Source: JBKCUI01 sp052161605 (GTDB taxonomy: Bacteria > Planctomycetota > Planctomycetia > Pirellulales > Pirellulaceae). From it: a stretch of DNA of 64,000 nt. The stretch is from the NCBI GenBank assembly GCA_052161605.1, contig CP197409.1, one strand, 5' to 3'. The notes under the pieces were generated by a model. The model was not told the DNA's origin and did no database searches. It was given only the letters and a program-made list of their open reading frames with translations. Of the stretch, positions 24,404-32,825 are shown piece after piece; the stretch's first letter is position 1; the number at the start of each line of letters is the position of its first letter. The position numbers and the translations under genes are program-made.

Positions 24404-25293
24404 GCATCGCAACATTCGATCGAGCCGCATGGCTTGAGGAACGCAAGTCCTCGATCGGTGCATCCGATGTGGCCGCTATCCTCGGTCTGAATCCGTGGGC
24501 TAGTGCCTGGGATGTTTGGGCTGACAAACGCGGCTTGATAGAGGATTGGGAAGGAAACGAAGCCACAGAACTCGGTACGCGTTTTGAAACGGTAATTCTT
24601 GACATTGCCGAACAGAAAATCGGGGAGCTAATTCGCAATAAGCGGATCAAGCATCCATCGTTACCAATTGCCTCAACCTGCGACGCTATTTCGTGGAATA
24701 CGCAAGAGCCTGTCGAAGCAAAGACGACCGGCCTAGTTGGTCCTGTCTACGGGGAATGGGGGGATGAGGGTACGGACGTTGTACCAGATGCGTACAGCAT
24801 TCAAGTACATACTCAGCTCCTTTGCTCGGATCCATCGGTTCAACTCGGTCACTTGTTCGGATTGGTACCAGGACGTGGCGTGGTTCACTATCAGATTCCT
24901 AGGTCGGACAAGCTCTGTGAACAGTTGGGCAATATTCTCGCTGATTGGTGGGAGCGGCACATCGTTCAAGGCGTTGAACCAAGCCGAGATAAAGCCTCGT
25001 TCGATGTTGTGAAACGTTTGAAAAAGGTACCGAACAAAGTCGTCGTTTTTCCTGAGAGCGTGGACAGGATCCTAGAGCGATTCGAAACGCTGAAAGCCAT
25101 TGCGAAGCGTCGAGAGAAGCAAGTCGAGCAATTGCAAACGGCTCTTCTCCTGGAGCTCGGGGACGCAGAGGAAGGCGTTTTGTTGTCAGGAAAATCTATC
25201 AATTACTACGAACAGCATGTCAAAGGCTACTATCGCGAGCCAACAAGCTTTCGAGTTTTCCGAGTCAGTAAACCAAAGAGGGGTAAGAGATGA
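24400..25293 (+). CDS. YqaJ-family phage exonuclease
   Basis: 297 residues. RKSSIGASDVAAILGLNPWA at the N-terminus, ATELGTRFETVIL, and VEAKTT of the PD-(D/E)xK core mark a YqaJ/lambda-exonuclease-type alkaline nuclease. It would resect double-stranded ends to give 3' overhangs for the annealing protein encoded next (ATGA overlap). The C-terminus carries a short coiled coil. Confidence 0.88.
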   Translation: MSIATFDRAAWLEERKSSIGASDVAAILGLNPWASAWDVWADKRGLIEDWEGNEATELGTRFETVILDIAEQKIGELIRNKRIKHPSLPIASTCDAISWNTQEPVEAKTTGLVGPVYGEWGDEGTDVVPDAYSIQVHTQLLCSDPSVQLGHLFGLVPGRGVVHYQIPRSDKLCEQLGNILADWWERHIVQGVEPSRDKASFDVVKRLKKVPNKVVVFPESVDRILERFETLKAIAKRREKQVEQLQTALLLELGDAEEGVLLSGKSINYYEQHVKGYYREPTSFRVFRVSKPKRGKR

Positions 25294-26207
25294 GCACTGT
25301 AGAAGAACCAAAGAAAGCGGAACTGCAAAAGCCTTCACCAGCATTGAGGTTTCGTATGCAAGCCACGAATTTAGCAGCGGGCATGTTAAAGGAGTGGGTC
25401 GGAGAGGCAAGGGCAGCCGAAGCCACTGGGCGAATCGCTGTTGCATTATCCGCCTCGGCGGCAGCTTCGAAGAAGCCAGAAGAGTTTTATGCTTGCACGC
25501 CTGCGAGTGTGGCTAAAGTGATCGCGATTAGTGCGTTAACGGGCATCATGCCAAGTACTGGCGCAACCGCTCTGGCCTACGCGATACCAAGACGGCCTAG
25601 AAGTGATGAAGCCCCGCAGCTTCAGTATCAACTCAGTCACCGTGGAGTTAATGCATTAGCGAATCGAGCAAAGATGCACATGGTTACGATTCCGATTTCT
25701 TATTCGGACACGCTAGAGACTCAAGAAAGCGGTGATGTCAATGTCATTGATCGCGACTTGGACAATCCTCCGACTTCAGAAGCGGAGTTGCGAGGAGTGA
25801 TTGTCGTTGTTCGGAGGATCGATACTGGCGTCGTTATCTGTACCGGTTGGGTGCCGAAGAAAATCATCGACATTCGTCGAGACGGAAGTGACGCATACAA
25901 GTACGCAGAATCCGAGAAGGGTAAATGGTCTCGCGACTCGGATCCATGGCATAAGTGGTATGTCGAACAAGCGATGAAAACCGCGATGCATTACGCGATC
26001 AATCGCGGATGGTGTGTCGTCGACGATACCGAAGCGGTTCGAGCTCTCAAGGCCGACCAAGAATCGGATTTCGATTACCAAACGATCGACGTGGATGTTG
26101 ATCAGCCTACGGAAGAGCCACAAACCAAAACCCAGAAGCTTGAAAGCAAGCTTGAAGCATTGAATCCAGTTCCATCTAAGTCAGAAGTTGTAGAGGTCAA
26201 GAAGTGA
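25290..26207 (+). CDS. RecT-family single-strand annealing protein
   Basis: 305 residues. CTPASVAKVIAISALTGIMP and LQYQLSHRGVNALANRA are typical RecT segments; the C-terminal 60 residues are acidic and Gln-rich. It anneals complementary single strands and works with the upstream YqaJ exonuclease and the downstream SMC-like ATPase. Overlaps both neighbours by four bases. Confidence 0.9.
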   Translation: MSTVEEPKKAELQKPSPALRFRMQATNLAAGMLKEWVGEARAAEATGRIAVALSASAAASKKPEEFYACTPASVAKVIAISALTGIMPSTGATALAYAIPRRPRSDEAPQLQYQLSHRGVNALANRAKMHMVTIPISYSDTLETQESGDVNVIDRDLDNPPTSEAELRGVIVVVRRIDTGVVICTGWVPKKIIDIRRDGSDAYKYAESEKGKWSRDSDPWHKWYVEQAMKTAMHYAINRGWCVVDDTEAVRALKADQESDFDYQTIDVDVDQPTEEPQTKTQKLESKLEALNPVPSKSEVVEVKK

Positions 26208-27706
26208 TTACCAAAAACATTGAAATTGAAAACATCGGACCCGTTGAGCGATTGGTCATTCCGGTACCCGAAGAAGGTGGTCTCGTCGTTCTTCAAGGGC
26301 GAAACGGTGTCGGCAAGTCGAACAGTTTGGAAGCGGTCCAAGGATTGGCGACCGGCAAAGGAAAGCTATCAGTCCGGGATGGAGCTCTGAAAGGCTCTAT
26401 CTCAGGACTGGGAGCTACGATCACGGTTGGTCGATCGACTCGCAGACTTGGCGAGCTGGAGGTGGAAACGATCGAGGGCAAGTTAAGTATCGCCGATTTG
26501 GTCGATCCTGGACTCAAGAGCGATGATGCCGCCGATGCGAAGCGTATCAAAGCGTTGGTGTCACTTACTGGAGCCAGTGCATCAGCATCTGAGTTCTACA
26601 AGTTGCTTGGCAGCAAAGAGCGATTCGAAAAGCTGGTGAGTCCTAATGCTTGCGACTGTGACGATTGGGTTTCGATGGCCGAACGAATCAAAAGGGACAT
26701 CGAGAAAGAGGCCAGAAAGGAGGAAGATCTCGCAGAGTATCAAGACGGCAAAGCCCGTGGATATGCGGACGTGGCTGAACAGTTCGATGGTGTGATTGAG
26801 GATCCGGCGGTATTGAAGCAAGAACTGATGGAGGCGGCGCAGGAGGTCAGCACTCTCCAGGAACGTCGGAAACAAGCTATCGCAGCTGCGGATCGAGCTA
26901 AGAAAGAAACCGAGCGGATGGCTAGGTTGTCTGATGGATTGGACGATCGTATCCAGATGTTGCGAACGAAGAAAAAAAACTCGGAGTCGGACTGCGAAGT
27001 CTATCAACGCGCAATCGGTGTGATGGAGAAACAGATTGCTGAATTGCAAAGCAATTTGCAACAGGCTAGGCAAAAGCTGTCAAGCGAATCGAGCAAGCTT
27101 AAAGACATCACAGAGCGGCTTGGCGAAGCGATCAACGATCAAGTCGAAGTTGAAGAGCTGCAACAGTCGTCATCGACTCTCCCGGCTTCCGTAGAGCTAG
27201 AAGAGATCGAAGCGGCGAAAGCAAGATTTGCTGCTATCGAGGCTCGCATCGAAGCGGCTGCCATCGCTCGCGAAGCGGCTGCGAAAGTGGAAGAGGCTCG
27301 CGCTATTAAGCACAAGGCTGCTGAGCATCGACGTAATGCGATCGAGCTACGGAACGCGGCCAAGGGTACTGACGATGTCTTATCTGAGCTCGTTGGGCGG
27401 ACCTGCAACGTTCTACGCGTCGAGCATGGTCGCCTGGTTCTCGATACCAATCGCGGTGCAACGTACTTTGCGGAATTGTCCCATGGTGAACGTTGGAAGC
27501 TCGCGATCGATATTGCTGTCGATCAGCTTGGTAACAACGGAATCGTGGTCGTTCCTCAAGAGGCTTTCGAGGGGCTGGACCCGATCGCAAGGGCTGTGAT
27601 CAACGATCATGCCAAGCATCGGAGGGTACTTGTTCTGACGGCGGAAAACTCTGCTAGCTCAGAAATCGAAGCTCGCGAATTCGAGCCAGAGGAAATCAAC
27701 GTCTAG
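26204..27706 (+). CDS. SMC/RecF/Rad50-like ATPase
   Basis: 500 residues; GTG start overlapping the RecT stop. Walker A GRNGVGKSN is near residues 32-40, a long coiled coil spans about 155-380, and the ABC signature LSHGERWKLAIDIAV is near 425. The Walker B segment reads IVVVPQEAFEGLD: the usual Asp is Gln while the Glu is kept. The protein is shorter than SbcC/Rad50. It probably assists phage recombination or DNA end handling together with the two genes before it. Confidence 0.85.
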   Translation: MITKNIEIENIGPVERLVIPVPEEGGLVVLQGRNGVGKSNSLEAVQGLATGKGKLSVRDGALKGSISGLGATITVGRSTRRLGELEVETIEGKLSIADLVDPGLKSDDAADAKRIKALVSLTGASASASEFYKLLGSKERFEKLVSPNACDCDDWVSMAERIKRDIEKEARKEEDLAEYQDGKARGYADVAEQFDGVIEDPAVLKQELMEAAQEVSTLQERRKQAIAAADRAKKETERMARLSDGLDDRIQMLRTKKKNSESDCEVYQRAIGVMEKQIAELQSNLQQARQKLSSESSKLKDITERLGEAINDQVEVEELQQSSSTLPASVELEEIEAAKARFAAIEARIEAAAIAREAAAKVEEARAIKHKAAEHRRNAIELRNAAKGTDDVLSELVGRTCNVLRVEHGRLVLDTNRGATYFAELSHGERWKLAIDIAVDQLGNNGIVVVPQEAFEGLDPIARAVINDHAKHRRVLVLTAENSASSEIEAREFEPEEINV

Positions 27707-27713
27707 GTGGTTT

Positions 27714-27782
27714 GGGGTGGTAGCTCAGTGGTAGAGCAGCGGGTTGTACCTGCGGTCGATGGTTCGAATCCATCCCACTCTA
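27714..27782 (+). tRNA. Degenerate tRNA-like sequence
   Basis: Acceptor GGGGTGG/CCACTCT, D arm GCTC/GAGC with loop AGTGGTA, and T arm GATGG/CCATC with loop TTCGAAT are all good. The anticodon arm is defective: GCGGG/CCTGC pairs only with a five-base loop (TTGTA), and the total is 69 bases. It is either a decayed tRNA or one with a non-canonical anticodon loop. Candidate anticodons differ by how the loop is drawn (GTA or TTG). Confidence 0.7.
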
Positions 27783-27891
27783 TTTGCAAGCAAGTTCTCT
27801 GGGTTTGGCCCTTACGGGTACAAGAACGTTTTCCGAGATGGCCCAGGTAGCATCGGAGAGCTGGAACGTCGCTGGTGTGCAAGGCGTGGCA

Positions 27892-27907
27892 GTCGGGAGA
27901 GACCGGC
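27892..27907 (+). repeat. Hairpin motif, copy 1 (GTCGGGAGAGACCGGC)
   Basis: Stem GTCGG/CCGGC with loop GAGAGA. A close relative, with a G-C pair replacing G-T in the stem, lies at 30367-30382; flanking bases (GGCGTG.CA) are also shared. No T-tract follows here. Confidence 0.7.
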
Positions 27908-27909
27908 GT

Positions 27910-28060
27910 GGATAGGCGGCGTGGAGAGAACACGCACCTTGTCGATGGCGTTGGAAGACCTAGACGATCCGTAGTCCATGAACCTCAGTCCTGAAAAGGT
28001 GGCATTAGGGAGATACGGGGAACGGTCACTGACAAGCAGGTTTAATTCCTGCCCTATCCA
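27910..28060 (+). ncRNA. Possible tRNA-like or structured RNA
   Basis: A T-arm-like hairpin GCAGG-TTTAATT-CCTGC at 28036-28052 is followed directly by CCTATCC A. The exact complement GGATAGG is 144 bases upstream at 27910-27916. The two ends could pair like an acceptor stem, with an unexplained 120 bases between. The loop has TTT where tRNAs have TTC. Support is modest. Confidence 0.35.
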
Positions 28061-28098
28061 TTGTTATTCAGATTGCACGGACTAACGGAGTTGAAGCA

Positions 28099-28389
28099 AT
28101 GTTACATCGGACAAATGATCCAGAGACGAGCATCGCAGCGGCGGAAGACATTCTTCCCCGCTTGAATCAGCGATGCCGACAGTTCTTGACCGCTCTTCGA
28201 GTCTTGAAGCAAGCGACTGCAAAAGAGGCTGCCATGCATGCGTGCCCAGGCAACTACGCGCAGTGTGAAACGGTGCGACGTCGGGCGAGTGATCTGCAAC
28301 GTATGGGGCTGATTGTCATTGTCGGTCAACGTGCATGCAAAATCAGTGGAAAGACAAGTAGCGTTTATGAGGAGGTGAAGCATGGATAG
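28099..28389 (+). CDS. Winged-helix-like small phage protein
   Basis: 96 residues. RCRQFLTALRVLKQATAKEA, then CETVRRRASDLQRMGLIVIV reads as a winged helix (DNA-binding) domain. A ribosome binding site (GGAG) precedes ATG. Overlaps the next gene by 8 bases. A regulatory or replication-accessory role is plausible. Confidence 0.7.
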   Translation: MLHRTNDPETSIAAAEDILPRLNQRCRQFLTALRVLKQATAKEAAMHACPGNYAQCETVRRRASDLQRMGLIVIVGQRACKISGKTSSVYEEVKHG

Positions 28390-28708
28390 ACAAGCAAGGG
28401 TGGTGATGTTTGGTGTGACGGATCCGGACGAGGTGATTCCGTTGGGAGGCTGGGAGAGCCATGGCAATGTGTGTTTCTGGGAAGCGGTCAGGCGTACCGC
28501 ATTGAATCAAACACCTGCCCATCGGGATCCGGTCTTGGTCAATGTGGAAACGCGAGATGCGGATGATCCCTCTATCCCACCGTGCGTGGTCAAAGTCGAG
28601 GTTTCTCGAGATACCAGAATCCTCAATCCCCGTCGAGGTACAGATCGGCCAGAGGTACCAAGCCTGCTATCAACGGCCTGGAACATGGTAAGGGAACTAG
28701 TGGGATGA
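28382..28708 (+). CDS. Hypothetical phage protein
   Basis: 108 residues with no recognised domain. Overlaps the preceding gene by 8 and the following one by 4 bases (ATGA). Contains VVMFGVTDPDEVIPLGGWES and a C-terminal helix ending WNMVRELVG. Confidence 0.6.
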   Translation: MDRQARVVMFGVTDPDEVIPLGGWESHGNVCFWEAVRRTALNQTPAHRDPVLVNVETRDADDPSIPPCVVKVEVSRDTRILNPRRGTDRPEVPSLLSTAWNMVRELVG

Positions 28709-28953
28709 GCACGGCTACGGAAAGTGAACTGATCGAATTCGTTCGGTCCTATCGCGAACCGTTCCCGATCAGCATGGCCGCGACCGAGTTACATCACTTG
28801 GGCAATCTCGGTGCCGATTGGCCAAAGGCATCATACGAACATTGGGTGCGAGAGCTCGAGCAGCTCGTGGATAAAGGATTGCTCGATTTGACGAACGGAT
28901 GCTTAACAGTGGCTCGCGTGGAGTCACTGGTACAAAAGTCACTTTTTGATTGA
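28705..28953 (+). CDS. Hypothetical phage protein, probable winged helix
   Basis: 82 residues from ATG 28705, which overlaps the upstream stop (ATGA). WVRELEQLVDKGLLDLTNGC looks like the recognition part of a winged helix. No family recognised. Confidence 0.65.
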   Translation: MSTATESELIEFVRSYREPFPISMAATELHHLGNLGADWPKASYEHWVRELEQLVDKGLLDLTNGCLTVARVESLVQKSLFD

Positions 28954-28960
28954 GGAAATG

Positions 28961-29791
28961 ATGGAGACAGAATTGGTATCGAAGCTCTTGCGTCGAGTGT
29001 CGAGCGAACAAGAGACGGTTTTTGACATAAGCGAAAAAAACGGTGTTCGACGTGTTGAAGTTGTGCGCCGTAAGGCTCTGCCCGAAACGCGGAGGGAGGA
29101 TTTGCCGCTCGCTCGGGCACAAGCGAGAGCGCACGTATTCCATGATATCGACACCTTTTCCGATTACTGCTGTAGGGAATGTGAAGACGGGGAAAGCGTG
29201 GGACTAGCAGACGTGGACAGCGAAACGATCACGGTTGTTTTGGATGAGTCGAAGGATCGAGGTCGCGAATCGGTGTCGTTTGCTGCCAAGATCCATCCAT
29301 TGTTCAAGCCATGGTTGGATTTGCTTGGTAAGCCGATCCCGGTTATTGATTTCTCGATCTTTGCTCAGAAGTATCGACGATCGATCAAGAAGCCAGACGG
29401 TCGGGAAGTAGCCTTGATGTTTTCACAGATCAAGCTTGCGAAAGCAGTTGAGATCAATCGAGGTGTTGGGAAGCGAGCCCTCAATGGCATCATGGTGCAC
29501 ACCGAGATTTCCGGATCCAAGCAGGATGCATTGCTGGAGCTGCCCGAAGAGATCCATCTTCATTGTCCCGTGTACATCGGTGCCGAGCCTCAGGATATCG
29601 TTCTAGATGTTTTGGTGACCGAAGGGCGTGAGGATCAAGTAGTTGTCTACTTGACGAGCCCTGAAATCGAAGCTGTCCGCATTAAAGCGTTTGAGAGCTT
29701 TGTTGAGTACCTTCAGGGCAATTGTGAACACATTATCATCGGTCTAGGCAAGATCGAATCTAAGAAGTGGGAAACGGTCCCGCAGTTTTAA
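28961..29791 (+). CDS. DUF2303 phage protein
   Basis: 276 residues from ATG 28961; ATG 28958 and TTG 28946 are alternatives, and GAGGAA sits just upstream. HVFHDIDTFSDYCCRE, FAAKIHPLFKPWLDLLGKPI and a C-terminal GKIESKKWETVP are typical of DUF2303, found in phage early regions near single-strand annealing genes. Function not established. Confidence 0.8.
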   Translation: METELVSKLLRRVSSEQETVFDISEKNGVRRVEVVRRKALPETRREDLPLARAQARAHVFHDIDTFSDYCCRECEDGESVGLADVDSETITVVLDESKDRGRESVSFAAKIHPLFKPWLDLLGKPIPVIDFSIFAQKYRRSIKKPDGREVALMFSQIKLAKAVEINRGVGKRALNGIMVHTEISGSKQDALLELPEEIHLHCPVYIGAEPQDIVLDVLVTEGREDQVVVYLTSPEIEAVRIKAFESFVEYLQGNCEHIIIGLGKIESKKWETVPQF

Positions 29792-29841
29792 TTCGTTTGG
29801 CGATTTAATTCATTCAATTCAGAAACAAGGGATTAGAAAAC

Positions 29842-30216
29842 GTGGCAACAACATTTGTGCCTTTGAGCGCGTCGTTAATCGACGAAGGAGAGTTCATCGA
29901 GAACCTCGATAAAGAGCTCGCATCGCTACAGAAGACGCTTGCAGCCTATGTGAAAGAGCATGGCGACAAAGCAGACAAAGCCGTCGCGAAGCTTAGCGTT
30001 GAGATTTCTCTCAAGGTTCAGAACGTAGAGGGTGAGGCGTATTCAATTACCACCGCGATGAAGACAACGATTCCGAAGCGACCCGCTACGGTATCGCTCG
30101 CGATCGGTGGTATTGACGACGATGGTTCGGCAACGCTCTTCGTTCGGCAAGATGGCTCGGACGAAACCAGGCCGGAACAAGGCAAGCTATTCAAGACTCA
30201 CGGTAAAGAGTCGTAG
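29842..30216 (+). CDS. Hypothetical phage protein
   Basis: 124 residues, GTG start. The sequence alternates strands and polar turns (KLSVEISLKVQNVEGEAYSI, PATVSLAIGGIDDDGSATLF). No recognised family. It sits 50 bases after the DUF2303 gene and likely shares its transcript. Confidence 0.6.
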   Translation: MATTFVPLSASLIDEGEFIENLDKELASLQKTLAAYVKEHGDKADKAVAKLSVEISLKVQNVEGEAYSITTAMKTTIPKRPATVSLAIGGIDDDGSATLFVRQDGSDETRPEQGKLFKTHGKES

Positions 30217-30366
30217 GTATACCTGAAAAGTCCCTGATCGTAGGCTTTTCCTACGGACGGAGGTTTGCTGAGCCGTAGACCATGGGGAGACGGCCGGTTA
30301 AGCACAAGCCCATGGACGTTGGGACGAATGCGTGAGTGAACGCCGACCGTGACTAGGGCGTGACAA

Positions 30367-30389
30367 GCCGGGAGAGACCGGCATTTTTT
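30367..30389 (+). terminator. Rho-independent terminator-like hairpin (motif copy 2)
   Basis: GCCGG-GAGAGA-CCGGC followed by ATTTTTT. The same hairpin without the T-tract occurs at 27892-27907. It ends 20 bases before the ATG at 30409, so it could also act as a leader element. Confidence 0.6.
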
Positions 30390-30408
30390 ACATATACGAA
30401 AGGGAATC

Positions 30409-30813
30409 ATGGAACAAACAATTGCACCGATTACAGAAGAAGAGTTTGTGAACTTCGCGGCGATAGAGATTTTCACGGCTATGGTTGTAGCGTACCGTAA
30501 TCCAGAATCGTTTAGGGATGTTGACGCGAGGGCTGCATGGAAATTGGCCAAAATCCTACATGATGCAAAGCCAGTTCAAGACGGGTCCATCAGTCGGGAA
30601 ATGACCATCATTCGTTTGAGGGTGCAAACGGACTCGGATCTTGCCTGGACGTGGCATTGCAACATTGCTTGTGCATTCTTGGACGAGGGCGGATCCCACA
30701 AGCAAGCGAACGAAGCGGCCGCTCGGTTCATGCTCTCAGCTTTCGGCGTTGACGTGAGGTTATCAGATCAATGGAAAAGCATGGTTGCGATGATCAACAC
30801 GGATCCAGTTTGA
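30409..30813 (+). CDS. Hypothetical phage protein
   Basis: 134 residues, helical, beginning MEQTIAPITEEEFVNFAAIE. Contains DLAWTWHCNIACAFLDEGGS and HKQANEAAARFMLSAFGVD. An AAAGGGAA ribosome binding site precedes ATG. No family recognised. Followed by an overlapping TTG-start gene. Confidence 0.65.
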   Translation: MEQTIAPITEEEFVNFAAIEIFTAMVVAYRNPESFRDVDARAAWKLAKILHDAKPVQDGSISREMTIIRLRVQTDSDLAWTWHCNIACAFLDEGGSHKQANEAAARFMLSAFGVDVRLSDQWKSMVAMINTDPV

Positions 30814-30983
30814 TCGAGCTGTTCGAAGAACGGTCAGGCATCTTAGAGTTCGAGGCGAAACTGTCTCGAGCTCAGGCGGAATACGAAGCGGCGATGGAGC
30901 TAAGACGGCGATACGGCCGGGAGAATCTACCCACGGTCGTTAGGGAAATTGGCAACGCCGCTTTCAGGAAATTGCAGGAATAA
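30810..30983 (+). CDS. Small coiled-coil phage protein
   Basis: 57 residues if started at TTG 30810, which overlaps the upstream TGA (TTGA), in line with the coupled starts throughout this operon. ATG 30771 would give a 70-residue protein with a 43-base overlap. The protein is charged and helical (FEAKLSRAQAEYEAAMELRR). No family recognised. Confidence 0.5.
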   Translation: MIELFEERSGILEFEAKLSRAQAEYEAAMELRRRYGRENLPTVVREIGNAAFRKLQE

Positions 30984-31007
30984 CGGACCGAGAAACGGAA
31001 GGTCACT

Positions 31008-32825
31008 ATGAAAGATACGAAGATAGAATGGGCAACGCATACGTTCAACCATATTCGGGGATGCACCAAGATCAGCGAAGGTTGCGCCCACTGTTATGCA
31101 GCCGAACTCAGCAAGCGTAACCCTAAAACTCTCGGTATCTGGGGGCCGAATGGAACTCGGGTGTTAGCATCGGAAGCTATGTGGCGGGAACCGATCAAAT
31201 GGAACCGGGAGTACGAATTGCACTGTCAAGAGATTTGGGAGAATCACGGCCCGACTCTACGCCGTCCCCGCGTCTTTTGCGCGAGTCTTGCCGATGTGTT
31301 CGAAGATTGGAAAGGGCCGATAGTCAACAGCAAGGGAGAACAACTTTGGATCAATCACGACAATGGTGAAATAGCAGTTGCCGGTGAGTTCAAGAGGCTA
31401 ACACCGGAAACGGCGATACTTCGCTACTTGACGATGGACGATGTTCGGCGGCGGTTGTTCGCGTTGATCGACGCTACGCCAAATCTGGATTATTTGTTGT
31501 TGACAAAGAGGCCAGAGAATATCCTGCGAATGTGGCCGAACATTGCTACCAGATCAGATCGACAGTTATTGGAAGAAGTTCGAGTTCAGATCACAGGTTT
31601 TCCAGACTACGAAATTTCCAATCTCGGAATCGTGTACTCGCTCCGAGGGTCTAACCATTGCTGTTTCTGTGGTGAAAGCATTTCAGGAATTACGCAAAAG
31701 AGATACTGCGGACAAAAGTGCCGCCAAGCGTCGCATTATTGCCGATCTAAAGGAATTGCAGATAAATTTGAGTGCGAGGCAAAGCCTTTGAATGGCGATA
31801 TAGGCGAGGACGGGCACACAAGAGTAACTCTTTATAACGACGGTGAATCGTCAAGGTTTTTAATACATCGACTCGTGTTGACTATGTTCTCAGGTCCATC
31901 ATCGCCAACAGATCAAGGTAGGCACCTGGATGGAAACCCGAGGAACAATCGTATAGACAATCTTGAATGGGGCTCGCAAAGCAGAAATTGGGATGATAGC
32001 AAGAGGCATGGAACGCACCGACGATATAGCAAGTTGTCTCAGATTCAAGTCGACCAAATCAAGAGCGAAGCGAGGATGGGCGAAACTCCTAGTTGCTTAG
32101 CTTTGAAGTACGATGTTTCGACAACCCAGATCTATAACATTTTAAGTGGCAAGCAATGGAAGCATCATTTGCCACACAGAAGCAATGTTTTCTTAGGCAC
32201 GACCGTCGAAAACCAAGAGCAAGCGAACAAACGGATACCGCACTTGCTTGACTGCCGGGATCTATCGCCGGTTTTGTTTCTGAGTTGCGAGCCGTTGTTA
32301 GGCAAGGTCGATTTATGGCAGTGGCTTGGGTGCCCAGAGGATGAGGTAATAAAAGACAATCCAGGGTCGAGACTTTTAGAGGCCGGACGACTGGCGTTTG
32401 GCTCAACTCCTCAAATCGATTGGATCATAACAGGAGGCGAGTCAGGGCGAGACGCAAGACCAATGCACCCTGATTGGGCTCGATCACTTCGCGATCAATG
32501 CCAAGCGGCGGGAGTTGCGTTTCACTTTAAGCAGTGGGGTGAGTGGCATCCATACGCGTCATGCAATTATGCCACAGGTCCCAATCAGTGGCGTCACGGC
32601 AAAGTCGCTGGCTTGTCGATGCTTCGCAATGGTTCAATCTGCTTGCAAAATCGAGCGGAATGCCCATCTGACAAGAGCGAGGTAGTCAACGAATTTGCGT
32701 TATCCCAGTATCACCGTTTAGGGCTTGAAGCAACTGGCTACCAGTGGATGCATCGTGTCGGCAAGAAAGCCGCAGGACGATTGCTCGATGGGCGAGAATG
32801 GAACGAGGTGCCAAACCATGGCTAG
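31008..32825 (+). CDS. Phage Gp37/Gp68 (DUF5131) protein with in-frame HNH endonuclease
   Basis: 605 residues in one open frame. Residues 1 to about 178 and about 393-605 form the DUF5131 (Gp37/Gp68) family: GCTKISEGCAHCYAAELSKR, LLTKRPENILRMWPN, then NVFLGTTVENQEQANKRIPH and GGESGRDARPMHPDW. The Cys cluster resembles radical-SAM or metal-binding sites. Between them (about 31542-32183) lies a complete HNH homing-type endonuclease: NUMOD4-like ITGFPDYEISNLG, a Cys-rich segment, HNH (GRHLDGNPRNNRIDNLEWG) and a C-terminal helix-turn-helix. No intein splice residues are seen at either junction. Its last 8 bases overlap the next gene. Confidence 0.85.
   Translation: MKDTKIEWATHTFNHIRGCTKISEGCAHCYAAELSKRNPKTLGIWGPNGTRVLASEAMWREPIKWNREYELHCQEIWENHGPTLRRPRVFCASLADVFEDWKGPIVNSKGEQLWINHDNGEIAVAGEFKRLTPETAILRYLTMDDVRRRLFALIDATPNLDYLLLTKRPENILRMWPNIATRSDRQLLEEVRVQITGFPDYEISNLGIVYSLRGSNHCCFCGESISGITQKRYCGQKCRQASHYCRSKGIADKFECEAKPLNGDIGEDGHTRVTLYNDGESSRFLIHRLVLTMFSGPSSPTDQGRHLDGNPRNNRIDNLEWGSQSRNWDDSKRHGTHRRYSKLSQIQVDQIKSEARMGETPSCLALKYDVSTTQIYNILSGKQWKHHLPHRSNVFLGTTVENQEQANKRIPHLLDCRDLSPVLFLSCEPLLGKVDLWQWLGCPEDEVIKDNPGSRLLEAGRLAFGSTPQIDWIITGGESGRDARPMHPDWARSLRDQCQAAGVAFHFKQWGEWHPYASCNYATGPNQWRHGKVAGLSMLRNGSICLQNRAECPSDKSEVVNEFALSQYHRLGLEATGYQWMHRVGKKAAGRLLDGREWNEVPNHG

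Noticed and set aside
27744..27974. 76-residue rightward frame over the tRNA-like region
   Set aside because: It runs through the tRNA-like sequence, and no protein features are seen.
31542..32183. Intein in the DUF5131 gene
   Set aside because: No N-terminal Cys/Ser/Ala block A and no C-terminal His-Asn plus Cys/Ser/Thr at the junction.
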